Under the pieces are notes generated by a model. The model searched no databases, was not told the origin of the DNA, and saw only the letters and a program-made list of their open reading frames with translations. Below, one piece after another: positions 22,888-31,664 of a DNA stretch of 51,285 bases (position 1 is its first letter; every line of letters begins with the position of its first letter). Made by a program: the position numbers and the translations under genes. This DNA is from an uncultured Massilia sp. (GTDB lineage Bacteria; Pseudomonadota; Gammaproteobacteria; Burkholderiales; Burkholderiaceae_D): contig CAJYXO010000272.1 of assembly GCA_913778765.1 (NCBI GenBank), positions 1-51,285 on the forward strand, read 5' to 3'.

Positions 22888-25800
22888 GCTTCCTCCTGCG
22901 GCGGTGGCGCGTACTTGTCGATCAGCGCATCGATATCGGCGGCACCCGGCGCTGGTTTGTGGTTCGGGGTCGGCCTCAGATCCTTGCGCTGGTAGGCGCC
23001 GGGCATCGGTCCAAATGACACCTCCGCCGTGCCGGCCGGGACGTCGTCCAGCGTTGCTCTTCCCTCGCCGTCGAGCGTGCCCGTGCGCTTGCTGCCATCG
23101 GCAAACAGCGCCTCGAACCGGGCTCCCGCCAAAGGTTCGTCGTCGTGATAGCGCCGCTCGATGACCATGCGGTTCGGTTTGATCTCGGAAAAAGGCATTT
23201 CGGGCGCCGCGAAAGAAACGCTTTGCGGCCCAGCCAACTCCTTCATCGTCGCCTTGAACTCGATCTTCCCCGGTCCATGCAGCTCGATATTCCCGCCTTC
23301 AAGCTTCAGGCAAGCCCCTTGCGCGGTCAGCAGCACGTGCTTGCGCGCCCCCACGGTCACGGACCTGGCGACGCTCGCCACCGTGACCATCTTGTCGGCG
23401 GTAATGCGCGTTTCGCCGGACTGGCTCTGGCTGCTCACCTTGCCGCTCGCCGCATGCAGGCGGATGCCGGTTTCCTTGATCGGCTTGCCGTCATTGGCGG
23501 CCTTCCCGTAGCAGAACAGGCTGATGCCGTTCTTGACGCCGTAAAAGCTGCCGCCCTGCGTGGCGACGTCGATGTCCTGCCCCGCGCCGATCGCGCTCGA
23601 TGCGCCGGCACTGAACACCGCATCGGCCGGGGTGACGGCCGCGATGCCCGATGGCGTCGACAGCTGCATCTGCGCCGCCGCGTAGGCGCCGTTTCCCGCT
23701 GAGACGATCTCGCCGCTGCGCCGCAGTTCGCCGATGGCCGGCAGCTTGTCGGCGTCGGGCTCGCCCTTCAGAAGCGCGTTGTGCTTCTGCGCCGTATTCG
23801 CCAGGCTGGCGAGCATCCCGGCCGTCTGCTCGACCTGGCTTGCCGCCGTGCGCGCGTCGAGGTGCATGCCGCTGCCTGACGCGCGATCGGTCGCCAGCAG
23901 CATGCCGCCGCCGGCGCGCAGGGCCGCGCCGTGCTCCGTCTTGAGCTCGGCGCCGGAACCCACCGCTTGCAGGCGCTGGTTATCGGTCTGGTGCCGTAAC
24001 TGGCCCAGGTTCAGTTCCGCAGTCACGCGATGCATGCGGGCGTGGTGCTGCAGGGCGACGCGGGCCTGGCCGGGGCTGTCGTCGAATACGAGTTGGCTGC
24101 AGGCGCCGTCGCCCACCTGGCTGGCCTGCAGCGCCTGGCTTTTCAGGCCGGACAGCACCGCCGCATGCGCATGCCCGCCGGCTTCGCCGGGAAACCACAT
24201 CGGCGCATTGCCGGTGGCCGCGCCGCCGCCCTGCGCCACCTGGTTGTACTGGGCGTCGCCTTGCCCCCTGCCGTTGTAGAGCGCGCCGATCACCACCGGC
24301 CTGTCGATGTCGCCTTCCATGAAATCGACCAGCACTTCCTGTCCCACGCGCGGCAGCGCATGGCTGCCCCAGTTTTCGCCTGCGATTGGCGCCAGCGGCG
24401 TCGCCACGCGCACCCAGGTGCCGGCGCGGTCGTCGCCGGGAGCGCCGGCATGACCGTCCGGCGACGGGTGCGCCAGCCGGCTGTGGCTGGCGTCGCCGCG
24501 CTGCCAGTGGAACTGCACTTTGATCCGGTGATCGCGGTCGGTATGGACCACGGCGCCCGGCGGTCCGACGACGATCGCGGTCTGCTGTCCGCGCACCACC
24601 GGGCGTGGGTGCAGCGGCCGGCCCTCATCGTCGATGGCCAAGGACCGATAGGGAGTGCTGCTGCGGATGGCGTCGATGCGGTTGCGGTAGACCGGACGCG
24701 CGCCGATGCGTCCACCTGTCGTGTGCAGGCTCGATGCCAGATCGGCGTCATTGGCGCGCTTGACACCGCATGGACCGAGCAACTGGCCGAGCGCCTTGCC
24801 GGTGTCCGCGCTCAAGTTGTTGTGGGCGAGATGGCAGACGCGCAGGATCGTGAAGCGGGCGTCATCACCGCCGTCGTGCAGGCTGTGCGCAAACAGGGTA
24901 AAGCGGGTGCCGGCAGCGAAAGTCCGCACCGTTCCTGCGCCCACATGCACTTCCTTGCGCGCGTGGATCGCCTGCAGATGGTTATCGGCGATGCGCTGTC
25001 CCTGCTCGCGGTTCGGCCAGGCGTAGACGCCCGGCGCATCGCGGCTGCATAGGCGCTCGCCGTCGAACGCACTGCTGGCGGCATCGCGCATCCTCCGGCT
25101 GCGGTAATCCCAGCTCGCCAGCGCCACGGCGTTGGTGCGCATGCGGCACTCCGTGCGCCAGCGGTCCAGACTGTCCTCGCGCATGACCGCGCCCGGCTGC
25201 GTGTAGCGGACCTCGGGCTGGGCGTTCGGCGCGAAGGCGCCGTCGTGGTCGGCGATGACCAGGGCGTGGCTGCCCAGGCCCGGACTGGCAGGGTCGCCCT
25301 GGTGCTCGAAGAAGGTGAACAGGCCTTCCTCCTGCATCAGGCGGCGGGCGAAAGCCAGGTCGCTTTCCTGATACTGGGTCGTGAGGCTGCGCCGGGGATA
25401 GCGGCTGCGGTCCCGGATCTCGTAGCGCCAGGCCGGCGCGAGGCGTCCTTTGCCGGCATAGGCCTGGAACACGGTGTCGAGGATGTCGAACACTGTCTTG
25501 TCCTGAAACACGCGGCTGTCGCGTCCATGGGCGAGAAACGCCGTCCACGGTTCGATGCTCAGCCGGTAACGTGCGAACCCGCCATTTGCGCCGCTCAACT
25601 CGGCCGCGGCGATCTGCCCGTGGAATGGACGCAGGCATTCGGGACCGGCGCCCGTGAGCAGTTCCAGCAGCACCGGCTGCCCGATCAGCGATGCAAGCGG
25701 AATGGCCGCGTCCAGCGACAGGGCCGCCACCTCGAAGCGAAAGCCGCGGTCGACTTCTTCTTCCCCGCGCAGGCTTTCAGCCAGCAAGCGCTCATCGCCG

Positions 25801-25898
25801 AGCACCGTCGACAGCCTGAGTATCCGGCGATCCTGGCCAAAGCGGCCGGCCAACTCATCGAGAACTGCAGATACCAGCGACCCAGTGGAACCCGTCAT
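22884..25898 (-). CDS. vgrG: VgrG spike protein with DUF2345 and C-terminal TTR-like adaptor domain
   Basis: A tail-spike trimer subunit of the type VI secretion system, 1004 aa. The gp27/gp44-like core (about 30-450) includes GFRFEVAALSLD, YPRRSLTTQYQESDLAFARR and EEGLFTFFEH. The gp5 OB domain (about 455-545) includes RIKVQFHWQRGD and GSHALPRVGQEVLVDF, then GDIDRPVVIGALYNG. DUF2345 and the beta-helix extension run about 665-885. A small beta-sandwich at about 912-965 (EPLAGARFEALFADGSKR, LDDVPAGTAEVSFG) resembles the transthyretin-like domain with which some VgrGs hold their effector. Its stop overlaps the effector start by 4 bases. No T6SS sheath, baseplate or ATPase genes are in the window, so this is an orphan vgrG island. 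Confidence 0.96.
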   Translation of the reverse strand: MTGSTGSLVSAVLDELAGRFGQDRRILRLSTVLGDERLLAESLRGEEEVDRGFRFEVAALSLDAAIPLASLIGQPVLLELLTGAGPECLRPFHGQIAAAELSGANGGFARYRLSIEPWTAFLAHGRDSRVFQDKTVFDILDTVFQAYAGKGRLAPAWRYEIRDRSRYPRRSLTTQYQESDLAFARRLMQEEGLFTFFEHQGDPASPGLGSHALVIADHDGAFAPNAQPEVRYTQPGAVMREDSLDRWRTECRMRTNAVALASWDYRSRRMRDAASSAFDGERLCSRDAPGVYAWPNREQGQRIADNHLQAIHARKEVHVGAGTVRTFAAGTRFTLFAHSLHDGGDDARFTILRVCHLAHNNLSADTGKALGQLLGPCGVKRANDADLASSLHTTGGRIGARPVYRNRIDAIRSSTPYRSLAIDDEGRPLHPRPVVRGQQTAIVVGPPGAVVHTDRDHRIKVQFHWQRGDASHSRLAHPSPDGHAGAPGDDRAGTWVRVATPLAPIAGENWGSHALPRVGQEVLVDFMEGDIDRPVVIGALYNGRGQGDAQYNQVAQGGGAATGNAPMWFPGEAGGHAHAAVLSGLKSQALQASQVGDGACSQLVFDDSPGQARVALQHHARMHRVTAELNLGQLRHQTDNQRLQAVGSGAELKTEHGAALRAGGGMLLATDRASGSGMHLDARTAASQVEQTAGMLASLANTAQKHNALLKGEPDADKLPAIGELRRSGEIVSAGNGAYAAAQMQLSTPSGIAAVTPADAVFSAGASSAIGAGQDIDVATQGGSFYGVKNGISLFCYGKAANDGKPIKETGIRLHAASGKVSSQSQSGETRITADKMVTVASVARSVTVGARKHVLLTAQGACLKLEGGNIELHGPGKIEFKATMKELAGPQSVSFAAPEMPFSEIKPNRMVIERRYHDDEPLAGARFEALFADGSKRTGTLDGEGRATLDDVPAGTAEVSFGPMPGAYQRKDLRPTPNHKPAPGAADIDALIDKYAPPPQEEA

Positions 25899-26060
25899 GC
25901 GTTACCTCCAGTCTTCTTTGCCCAACTAGTAGTATCGCAAGCTGTTGCGTGCGGGCATTTGACCTGGCGTAAAGCAGTAGAAGGCGTCCAATCCGTACCG
26001 AAACTCGTCCTTACAAGCTTTATGCTATGTTGGTGGCCGAGCCATCCATCCCGGCACAGC

Positions 26061-27014
26061 ATGGATTCCTTACCGTTATTGTCGCTCGTCGTACCGTTCT
26101 ACAACGAAGAGGAAATGATCGGCCAGTTCTTTGACCGCGTCATTCCCGAGCTCGCGCGCATTCCGGGCGTCCGTTTCGAAATCGTCTGCGTCAACGACGG
26201 CAGCCGCGACCGCACGCTGGAACAGCTGGTGGCCGCCTCGCGCGGCGATGCGCGGGTGCGCGTGATCGACCTGACCCGCAACTTCGGCAAGGAAGCCGCC
26301 CTCACGGCCGCCATCTTCGAATCGCGGGGCGACCTGATCGTCCCCTTCGATGCCGACCTGCAGGACCCGCCCGAGGTGATCGGCCGGCTGGTCGACAAAT
26401 GGCGCGAAGGCTACGATGTCGTGCTGGCCCGGCGCGTCGACCGCGAAGCCGATTCGCTGCTCAAGAAGTGGACGGCGATCGGCTTCTACCATTTCCATAA
26501 CGACGTGGCCGACGTCAAGATTCCGGAAAACGTCGGCGACTTCCGCCTGTTCACCCGCACGGTCTGCGAAGCGCTGAAGGCCCTGCCGGAATCCTGCCGC
26601 TTCATGAAGGGCCTGTTCGCCTGGGTCGGCTACCGCACCGCCGTGGTCGATTACGTGCGCGAGGCGCGCGCGGCCGGCAACACGCATTTCTCGGGCTGGA
26701 AGCTGTGGAATTTTGCCCTCGAAGGCATCACCAGCTTCAGCACCCTGCCGCTGCGGATCTGGACCTACCTCGGGCTGTCGGTGGCACTGCTGGCACTGAG
26801 CCGGGCGTTCTGGCTGGCCTTCCGCACCCTCATCTACGGCGTCGACGTCCCCGGCTACGCCTCGCTGGCCACCGCGATCCTGCTGCTGGGCGGGATCCAG
26901 CTGATCGGCATCGGCGTGCTGGGCGAATACATCGGCCGCATCTACCTGGAATCCAAAGGGCGCCCCATCTACCTGGTGCGCCAGCGCTTCGAAGGAACGA
27001 CGCCGCATGCGTGA
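26061..27014 (+). CDS. Family 2 glycosyltransferase, GtrB/DPM1-like
   Basis: A 317-aa enzyme that charges undecaprenyl phosphate with a sugar (glucose in GtrB, Ara4FN in ArnC). The GT-A domain shows LSLVVPFYNEEEMI, IVCVNDGSRDRT, LTRNFGKEAAL and the metal-binding DAD (D97, D99) in PFDADLQDPP. NVGDFRLFTR and FMKGLFAWVGY follow, and two C-terminal membrane helices lie at about 230-300 (IWTYLGLSVALLALSRAFWL, TAILLLGGIQLIGIGVLGEY). It overlaps the GtrA-like gene by 8 bases. With GtrA and a GT-C enzyme downstream it forms the three-part glycosylation system known from O-antigen modification. The start at ATG 26061 is the natural family N-terminus. Confidence 0.95.
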   Translation: MDSLPLLSLVVPFYNEEEMIGQFFDRVIPELARIPGVRFEIVCVNDGSRDRTLEQLVAASRGDARVRVIDLTRNFGKEAALTAAIFESRGDLIVPFDADLQDPPEVIGRLVDKWREGYDVVLARRVDREADSLLKKWTAIGFYHFHNDVADVKIPENVGDFRLFTRTVCEALKALPESCRFMKGLFAWVGYRTAVVDYVREARAAGNTHFSGWKLWNFALEGITSFSTLPLRIWTYLGLSVALLALSRAFWLAFRTLIYGVDVPGYASLATAILLLGGIQLIGIGVLGEYIGRIYLESKGRPIYLVRQRFEGTTPHA

Positions 27015-27429
27015 CGGATCGATGCTTCCCGACCGCGCCACCCGCATCATGCTGGCTCGCTTCCTGGTCTACGCGATGGTCGGCGCGGCCGGCACCGCCG
27101 GGCACTACGCCTTCCTGTTCACGGCCGTCTCGGCGGGCATGATGGGGCCGGTGCCGGCGACGGTCGGCGGCGCCATCGTCGGCGCCATCATCAACTTCTT
27201 CCTCAACGCCAAGGTCACCTTCCGCGGCCGCATGACGGCCCGCACGGCGCTGCGCTTCTTCGCCACGGCGGCGCTGGCGGCGGCGGCCAACGGCATCATG
27301 ATGTCGGCGCTGCTGGCCGTGTTCCCTATCGATTACCGGCTGGCCCAGCTGCTGGTGACCGCCGTCCTGCTGTGCGCCACCTTCGGCATCAATTCCGCAT
27401 GGACCTTCCGCGCGACGGAGGCACGCTGA
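27007..27429 (+). CDS. GtrA-like membrane protein (polyprenyl-sugar flippase)
   Basis: A 140-aa protein with four transmembrane helices, of the GtrA/PF04138 type. FLVYAMVGAAGTAGHYAFLF, GAIVGAIINFFLNAKVTFRG, the third helix (TALRFFATAALAAAANGIMM) and the last (LLVTAVLLCATFGINSAWTF) follow the family closely, including the N-x-K-x-TFR loop and the closing WTFR. It is thought to flip the lipid-linked sugar made by the GtrB-like enzyme to the periplasmic face. It is embedded in the operon with overlaps on both sides. Confidence 0.93.
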   Translation: MRDGSMLPDRATRIMLARFLVYAMVGAAGTAGHYAFLFTAVSAGMMGPVPATVGGAIVGAIINFFLNAKVTFRGRMTARTALRFFATAALAAAANGIMMSALLAVFPIDYRLAQLLVTAVLLCATFGINSAWTFRATEAR

Positions 27430-28994
27430 AGCCGGCCAGCTTCAAGGCCTGGCTGGCCGGCGCCTGGCTGGACCGCGATGCGCCCCTGGCGCGGACGCGC
27501 TTCCTGCTGCTGTGCGGCCTGCTCGGCCTGTTCGCGCTGCTGCTGCGGCTGCCGACCCTGTCCAGCCGCTCGCTGTGGCTCGACGAGACCTACAGCGCCT
27601 GGTTCTCGGCGCTGCCGCTGCACACGCTGTGGACCGAGGTGCCGCTGTACGAAACCCATCCGCCCTTCTACTACACCCTGCTGAAGGGCTGGAGCGCGCT
27701 GTTCGGCCGCGGCGAAGCGGCGCTGCGCAGCCTGTGCGTGCTGGCCAGCGTGCTGACCGTGGTGCTGCTTCCGGTATGCGCGCGCGTGGCGCGGCTGGGT
27801 GCGCGGGCCGAGCGGATCGCGCTGCTGGCGGGCCTGCTGCTGAGCGTGAACGCCAACAGCATCCTGTTCGCCCAGCAGGCCCGCCCCTATGCCATCCACG
27901 CGCTGGCCGGCATGCTGGCCGTGTTCTGCGCCTGCATGCTGGTGCGGTCGCTCGCCCGTCCGGCGGCGGTGGACATGCCATTCGAACGCCTGTGGCCCTG
28001 GATCGGCGGCCTGGCCGTCTCCGCGAGCCTGACGCTGTGGCTGCACAACACCGGCATCTTCGCGGCCTTCGGCATCTGGACCGGCATGACGGCCGGCCTG
28101 CTGTTCGCCAGCCCCGGTCCGCGCGGACGGCAGGCGCTCGCGCTGGCCCTGGCCGGCGCCGGCGCCCTGCTGCTGTGGTCTCCGTTCGTGCCGATGCTGC
28201 TGCGCCAGAGCGCGGCGATGGCCCAGCTGTCGTACTGGATCCGCTTCAGCCCCGGCAATATCACGTCCGCCTGGACCGTGATGTCGGGCTGGCCGACCAT
28301 GCATTACCCGATCCTCGCGCTGGTGCTGCTGGCCTTCGGCTGGCTGTGGCGGCGCGCGCGGCCGCACTTCTGGCTGCTGGGCTGCACCATGGCGCTGCCG
28401 GTCCTGGCGATCGCCGCCTACAGCCTGCTGGTGAAACCGGTGTTCCTGGCGCGCCTGTTCGCGTGGCTGGCGCCGCTGACCATGGTGCTGGCGGCGCTCG
28501 GCATCGCGGCGCTGAAACGCGCCTGGCGGCTGCCGGCGCTGGCCGTGGTGCTGCTGCTTTCGGCGTGGAGCGTGATGGGCTTCTACCGCTCGGACACGGA
28601 AGACTGGCGCGGCATGCTGGCCGGCCTGCGGCGCGATGCGCGGCCGGGCGACCTGGTGCTGGCCTTCCCGAACGAAGTGCAGATGCCGGTCACCTATTAC
28701 ATGAAGACCGGACCGGCGGTGACCTATCTGCCCGGTCCCTTCCCGGCGCGCGGCCTGGCGCGCACCTACACCGGCAATGCCGGCGCACCCAACATCGCGC
28801 CCGACGACATCCCGCGCCTGCGCGCCATGCTGTGGAGCCGCCAACGGGTGTGGCTGGTCGAGCGGCGGGAAGACCTCTACGATCCGCACGGCCTGGTGGC
28901 GCAGGAACTGGCGCGCTGCTGCCGGCTGCTGCACAAGCTGGAGGGCAACGGCGCCACCATCTCGCTGTACGCGGTGACGAACGCTCAGCCCTGA
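27399..28994 (+). CDS. GT-C (ArnT/PMT-like, GT39/GT83-type) membrane glycosyltransferase
   Basis: About 531 aa with roughly a dozen membrane helices. After the first helix comes SSRSLWLDETYSAWFSALPL, the periplasmic loop with the D-E pair that is the catalytic base of GT-C enzymes, and then YETHPPFYYTLLKGWSALFG, a family hallmark. The C-terminal part is a small periplasmic domain (about 400-531). It would transfer the sugar delivered by the GtrB/GtrA pair to a surface acceptor. The start is uncertain: ATG 27399 lies inside the gtrA-like gene (31-base overlap), and GTG 27372 is also possible. It ends 10 bases inside the convergent GNAT gene. Confidence 0.88.
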   Translation: MDLPRDGGTLKPASFKAWLAGAWLDRDAPLARTRFLLLCGLLGLFALLLRLPTLSSRSLWLDETYSAWFSALPLHTLWTEVPLYETHPPFYYTLLKGWSALFGRGEAALRSLCVLASVLTVVLLPVCARVARLGARAERIALLAGLLLSVNANSILFAQQARPYAIHALAGMLAVFCACMLVRSLARPAAVDMPFERLWPWIGGLAVSASLTLWLHNTGIFAAFGIWTGMTAGLLFASPGPRGRQALALALAGAGALLLWSPFVPMLLRQSAAMAQLSYWIRFSPGNITSAWTVMSGWPTMHYPILALVLLAFGWLWRRARPHFWLLGCTMALPVLAIAAYSLLVKPVFLARLFAWLAPLTMVLAALGIAALKRAWRLPALAVVLLLSAWSVMGFYRSDTEDWRGMLAGLRRDARPGDLVLAFPNEVQMPVTYYMKTGPAVTYLPGPFPARGLARTYTGNAGAPNIAPDDIPRLRAMLWSRQRVWLVERREDLYDPHGLVAQELARCCRLLHKLEGNGATISLYAVTNAQP

Positions 28995-29476
28995 AGCGCC
29001 AGTACACCGCCGACGCGCTGCATGTGCACCGCTTCGCACAGCGCCACGGCCGCGAGCTTATCGGCTTCGACCTGCAGGTCTACCGTGCCGACGCCGCGCT
29101 CCTTCAGCAGCCGGCACAGATGCCCCAGCAGCGCCGTGCCCAGCCCGAGCCGGCGGAACGACGGCGCCACCACGAGTTCGGTCACGCGGCCGTCGTTCGC
29201 GGCCATGCCGGCGGCGGCCAGGATGCCGTTCGGCGTCACCACCAGCAGCACCAGGTTCGGATCGAAGCCGGGGTCGGCCAGCAGGGCTTCCCACCACGCG
29301 CCGCGCGGCGCCATGCGCCTGCCGCGGGCCGTGCAGGCGGTGGTCAGCAGGGCGTGGATGGCCGCCATCTCCGCGCTGCTCCTGGCGCTGCGCATGACAT
29401 AAGGGTAGACCAGGGTCGGCGACTGGATGGCTTGTACGGCGGAGCGGCGGTAGTGGTGGAGGCTGGCGGCGGTCAT
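28985..29476 (-). CDS. GNAT-family N-acetyltransferase
   Basis: A 163-aa acetyl-CoA-dependent acetyltransferase. The core has NLVLLVVTPNGILAAAGMAA (strands 3-4), VTELVVAPSFRRLGLGTALL (strand 4 and the R-x-x-G-x-G/A acetyl-CoA loop, here RRLGLGTA), LLKERGVGTVDLQVEADKLA and VALCEAVHMQRVGGVLAL. ATG 29476 (MTAASLHHYRRS) is preferred over a frame reaching to 29551. The target is unknown. It is transcribed in the same direction as, and 81 bases after, the histidine kinase gene, so it may belong to that transcript. Its 3-prime end overlaps the convergent GT-C gene. Confidence 0.88.
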   Translation of the reverse strand: MTAASLHHYRRSAVQAIQSPTLVYPYVMRSARSSAEMAAIHALLTTACTARGRRMAPRGAWWEALLADPGFDPNLVLLVVTPNGILAAAGMAANDGRVTELVVAPSFRRLGLGTALLGHLCRLLKERGVGTVDLQVEADKLAAVALCEAVHMQRVGGVLALQG

Positions 29477-29557
29477 GGCATGAGGTCCGGTAGTTGGTAT
29501 TGACCGGATTCTAGGGCCCTTGCGGCCGCCGTGCGCATCGCCGGCGGGCATTCCCCC

Positions 29558-30925
29558 TCAGGTGGTGTGAACGAAGCGCACCGTCGCCGCCAGGCCTTTG
29601 AGGCGCGTCGACTCGCCCAGCGTCAGCGTGGCGCCATGGCGCTCGGCGATCGCCTTGATGATGGCCAGGCCAAGGCCGCTGCCGGCGGCATCGCTGCCCG
29701 GCACGCGATAGAAGCGGTCGAACACGCGCTCGCGTTCTTCGGCCGGGATGCCGGGGCCGCTGTCCTCGACCGTCACGCTGAGGTGACGGCCACCAGGGCC
29801 CTGCTCCGCCGCCACCGAGACGTCGACCGTGCCGCCGGCCGGGGTGTACTTGATCGCGTTGTCGACCAGGTTGCGCAGCAGGATCATCAGCGCTTCCGGC
29901 TGGGCTTCCACCGTGCCGGCGTCGTCGCGCTGCATGCCGAGGTCGATGTGCTTGTTCTGCGCCACGCCGATCAGGTCGGCCACCGCGCGCTTCGCCAGCG
30001 TCGCCAGCTCGACCGGCTGGCGCGGCGCCTCGTTGGCTTCCTGGCGCGCCAGCACCAGCAGCTGCTCGACCAGCCTGGTCGCGCGTTCGATACCGGCCGA
30101 CAGGCGCGCGATGGCGACCTTGCGCGCCTCGACGCAGTCGGCGCGGCTGTCGGAACGTTCCAGGCTCTGCACCTGCAGCTTGAGCGCGGCCAGCGGCGTG
30201 CGCAGCTCGTGGGCGGCGTCGGCGACGAAGGTCTGCTGGGTGTCGAAGGCCTGGCGCACGCGCCCGAACAGCAAGTTCAGTTCCTGCACCAGCGGCCTCA
30301 CCTCGTCCGGCAGGCCGGCATCCGACACCGCCGACAGGTCATCGGCCTGGCGCGACGCCAGCTGCTTGCGGACCCGCGCCACCGGCTCCAGCGACCCGCT
30401 GACCACCCACCACACGACCAGCATCAGGATCGGCATCATCACCGCGATCGGCCCCAGCGTGCGCAGGGCCAGGTTGCTGGCCATGCTGCGGCGCACGGCC
30501 AGGTCCTGGGCCACCTGCACGGTCTGGGCATTGGTCTGGATCGAGAAGATGCGGTAAGTGGTGCCATTCGCGCGCACGTTGGAAAAGCCGAGCACCGCGC
30601 GCTGCGGCAGGCGCGCATGCGAGACGCTGCGGAACACCTGCACGCCGTCCGGCGACCACACCTGCACCACCAGGTCGTCGTTGCCGGTCAGCGGCGTGTC
30701 GACGTTGCCGGCTTCCTCGCTGTTGGCCAGCGGGACGCGCGAACGCAGCGACAGCGCCATCTGCTGCATGTGGTAGTCGAAGATCTGGTCGGCGTCGGCC
30801 AGCGCGGTGCGGTAGGCGATGAAGGCCTGCGCCACGGCGGCGATGGTGATCGCCGCCAGCAGGTACCACAGCAGGCGGCCGCGCAGGGAGTGGGTGACCC
30901 TGGACCTGGCCTTCTTTGGACTCAT
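29558..30925 (-). CDS. Sensor histidine kinase (QseC/PmrB/TctE type)
   Basis: A 455-aa inner-membrane kinase. TM1 lies near residues 18-38 (GRLLWYLLAAITIAAVAQAF), a periplasmic sensor domain at about 40-165 (a 2CSK-N/TctE-like pattern with MALSLRSRVPLAN), and TM2 at about 166-186 (IAVMMPILMLVVWWVVSGSL). Then come HAMP, the H-box at about 236-246 (DAAHELRTPLAALK), the N-box (LRNLVDNAIKYTP), and the G1/G2 boxes (DSGPGIP, GSGLGLAII). Its start overlaps the response-regulator stop by 4 bases, forming one operon. Upstream htrA and shared CTTAA repeats suggest the pair senses an envelope state; the signal is not known. Confidence 0.95.
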   Translation of the reverse strand: MSPKKARSRVTHSLRGRLLWYLLAAITIAAVAQAFIAYRTALADADQIFDYHMQQMALSLRSRVPLANSEEAGNVDTPLTGNDDLVVQVWSPDGVQVFRSVSHARLPQRAVLGFSNVRANGTTYRIFSIQTNAQTVQVAQDLAVRRSMASNLALRTLGPIAVMMPILMLVVWWVVSGSLEPVARVRKQLASRQADDLSAVSDAGLPDEVRPLVQELNLLFGRVRQAFDTQQTFVADAAHELRTPLAALKLQVQSLERSDSRADCVEARKVAIARLSAGIERATRLVEQLLVLARQEANEAPRQPVELATLAKRAVADLIGVAQNKHIDLGMQRDDAGTVEAQPEALMILLRNLVDNAIKYTPAGGTVDVSVAAEQGPGGRHLSVTVEDSGPGIPAEERERVFDRFYRVPGSDAAGSGLGLAIIKAIAERHGATLTLGESTRLKGLAATVRFVHTT

Positions 30926-31587
30926 ACCTTCGGCACCATGTAACCGACGCCGCGCACGTTTTGAATCAGGTCGCTGCCGAGCTTCTTGCGCAAGCCGTGA
31001 ATATAGACTTCCACCGCATTGCTGCTGACTTCATCGCGCCAGCTGTACAGCTTTTCTTCCAGCTGGGCGCGCGACAGCACCGCGCCCGGACGGGCGACCA
31101 GCGCTTCCAGCACCGCCCATTCGCGCGCCGACAGCACCACCGGCTGGCCGTCGACCAGGGTTTCGCGCGTGGCGGGATTGATGGAGATATTCTTGTATTC
31201 GAAGACGGGTTCGGCGCGCCCGGCGGCGCGCCGCAGCAGCGCACGGATGCGCGCCAGCATTTCGTCGAGGTCGTAGGGCTTGAGGACGTAGTCGTCGGCG
31301 CCGGCATCGAGCCCGGCGATGCGCTGGGCGACGGAATCGCGGGCGGTGGCGACCAGCACGGGCGTGCGGTCCTTGCGGGCGCGCATCGAGCGGAGGACTT
31401 CGAGCCCGTCCTTGCGCGGCAAGCCCAGGTCGAGCAGCACCAGGTCGTAGTTCTGGTTCTGCATCAGGGCCGTGTCGGCCATCTCGCCGTCCTTGACCCA
31501 ATCAACGGCGTAGTGCTCGGCCCTGAGCAGGTCGAGCACCACTTCGCCGATCATCGTATCGTCTTCCACCAGCAGCAGCCGCATCAA
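30922..31587 (-). CDS. OmpR-family response regulator (QseB/PmrA-like)
   Basis: 221 aa. The receiver domain has VEDDTMIGEVV (acidic pair), the phosphoacceptor Asp53 in YDLVLLDLGLPRKDG, TARD and VLKPYDLDE (K-P switch). The winged-helix DNA-binding domain at about 125-221 has LSAREWAVLEALVARPGAVL and SNAVEVYIHGLRKKLG, closing with VRGVGYMV. It belongs to the class whose members bind CTTAA-type direct repeats spaced one helical turn apart (PmrA, QseB). Such a repeat pair lies about 60-75 bases upstream of its start and a set of four lies upstream of htrA, so it probably activates itself and the protease gene. Confidence 0.95.
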   Translation of the reverse strand: MMRLLLVEDDTMIGEVVLDLLRAEHYAVDWVKDGEMADTALMQNQNYDLVLLDLGLPRKDGLEVLRSMRARKDRTPVLVATARDSVAQRIAGLDAGADDYVLKPYDLDEMLARIRALLRRAAGRAEPVFEYKNISINPATRETLVDGQPVVLSAREWAVLEALVARPGAVLSRAQLEEKLYSWRDEVSSNAVEVYIHGLRKKLGSDLIQNVRGVGYMVPKV

Positions 31588-31645
31588 ATCCCCCGATTCT
31601 CAGAAAACCATGCGGATGAAAGAGATTCCATCATATCCAAGGGAG

Positions 31646-31661
31646 CTTAGTTCTCCCTTAA
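31646..31661. promoter_or_regulatory. CTTAG/CTTAA direct-repeat pair upstream of the response regulator
   Basis: CTTAG (31646-31650) and CTTAA (31657-31661) are 11 bases apart, in the 77-base gap between the htrA stop and the response-regulator start (minus strand). The layout resembles a PmrA/QseB-type binding site and would allow autoregulation. One of the two half-sites differs from CTTAA by one base. Confidence 0.5.
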
Positions 31662-31664
31662 AAA

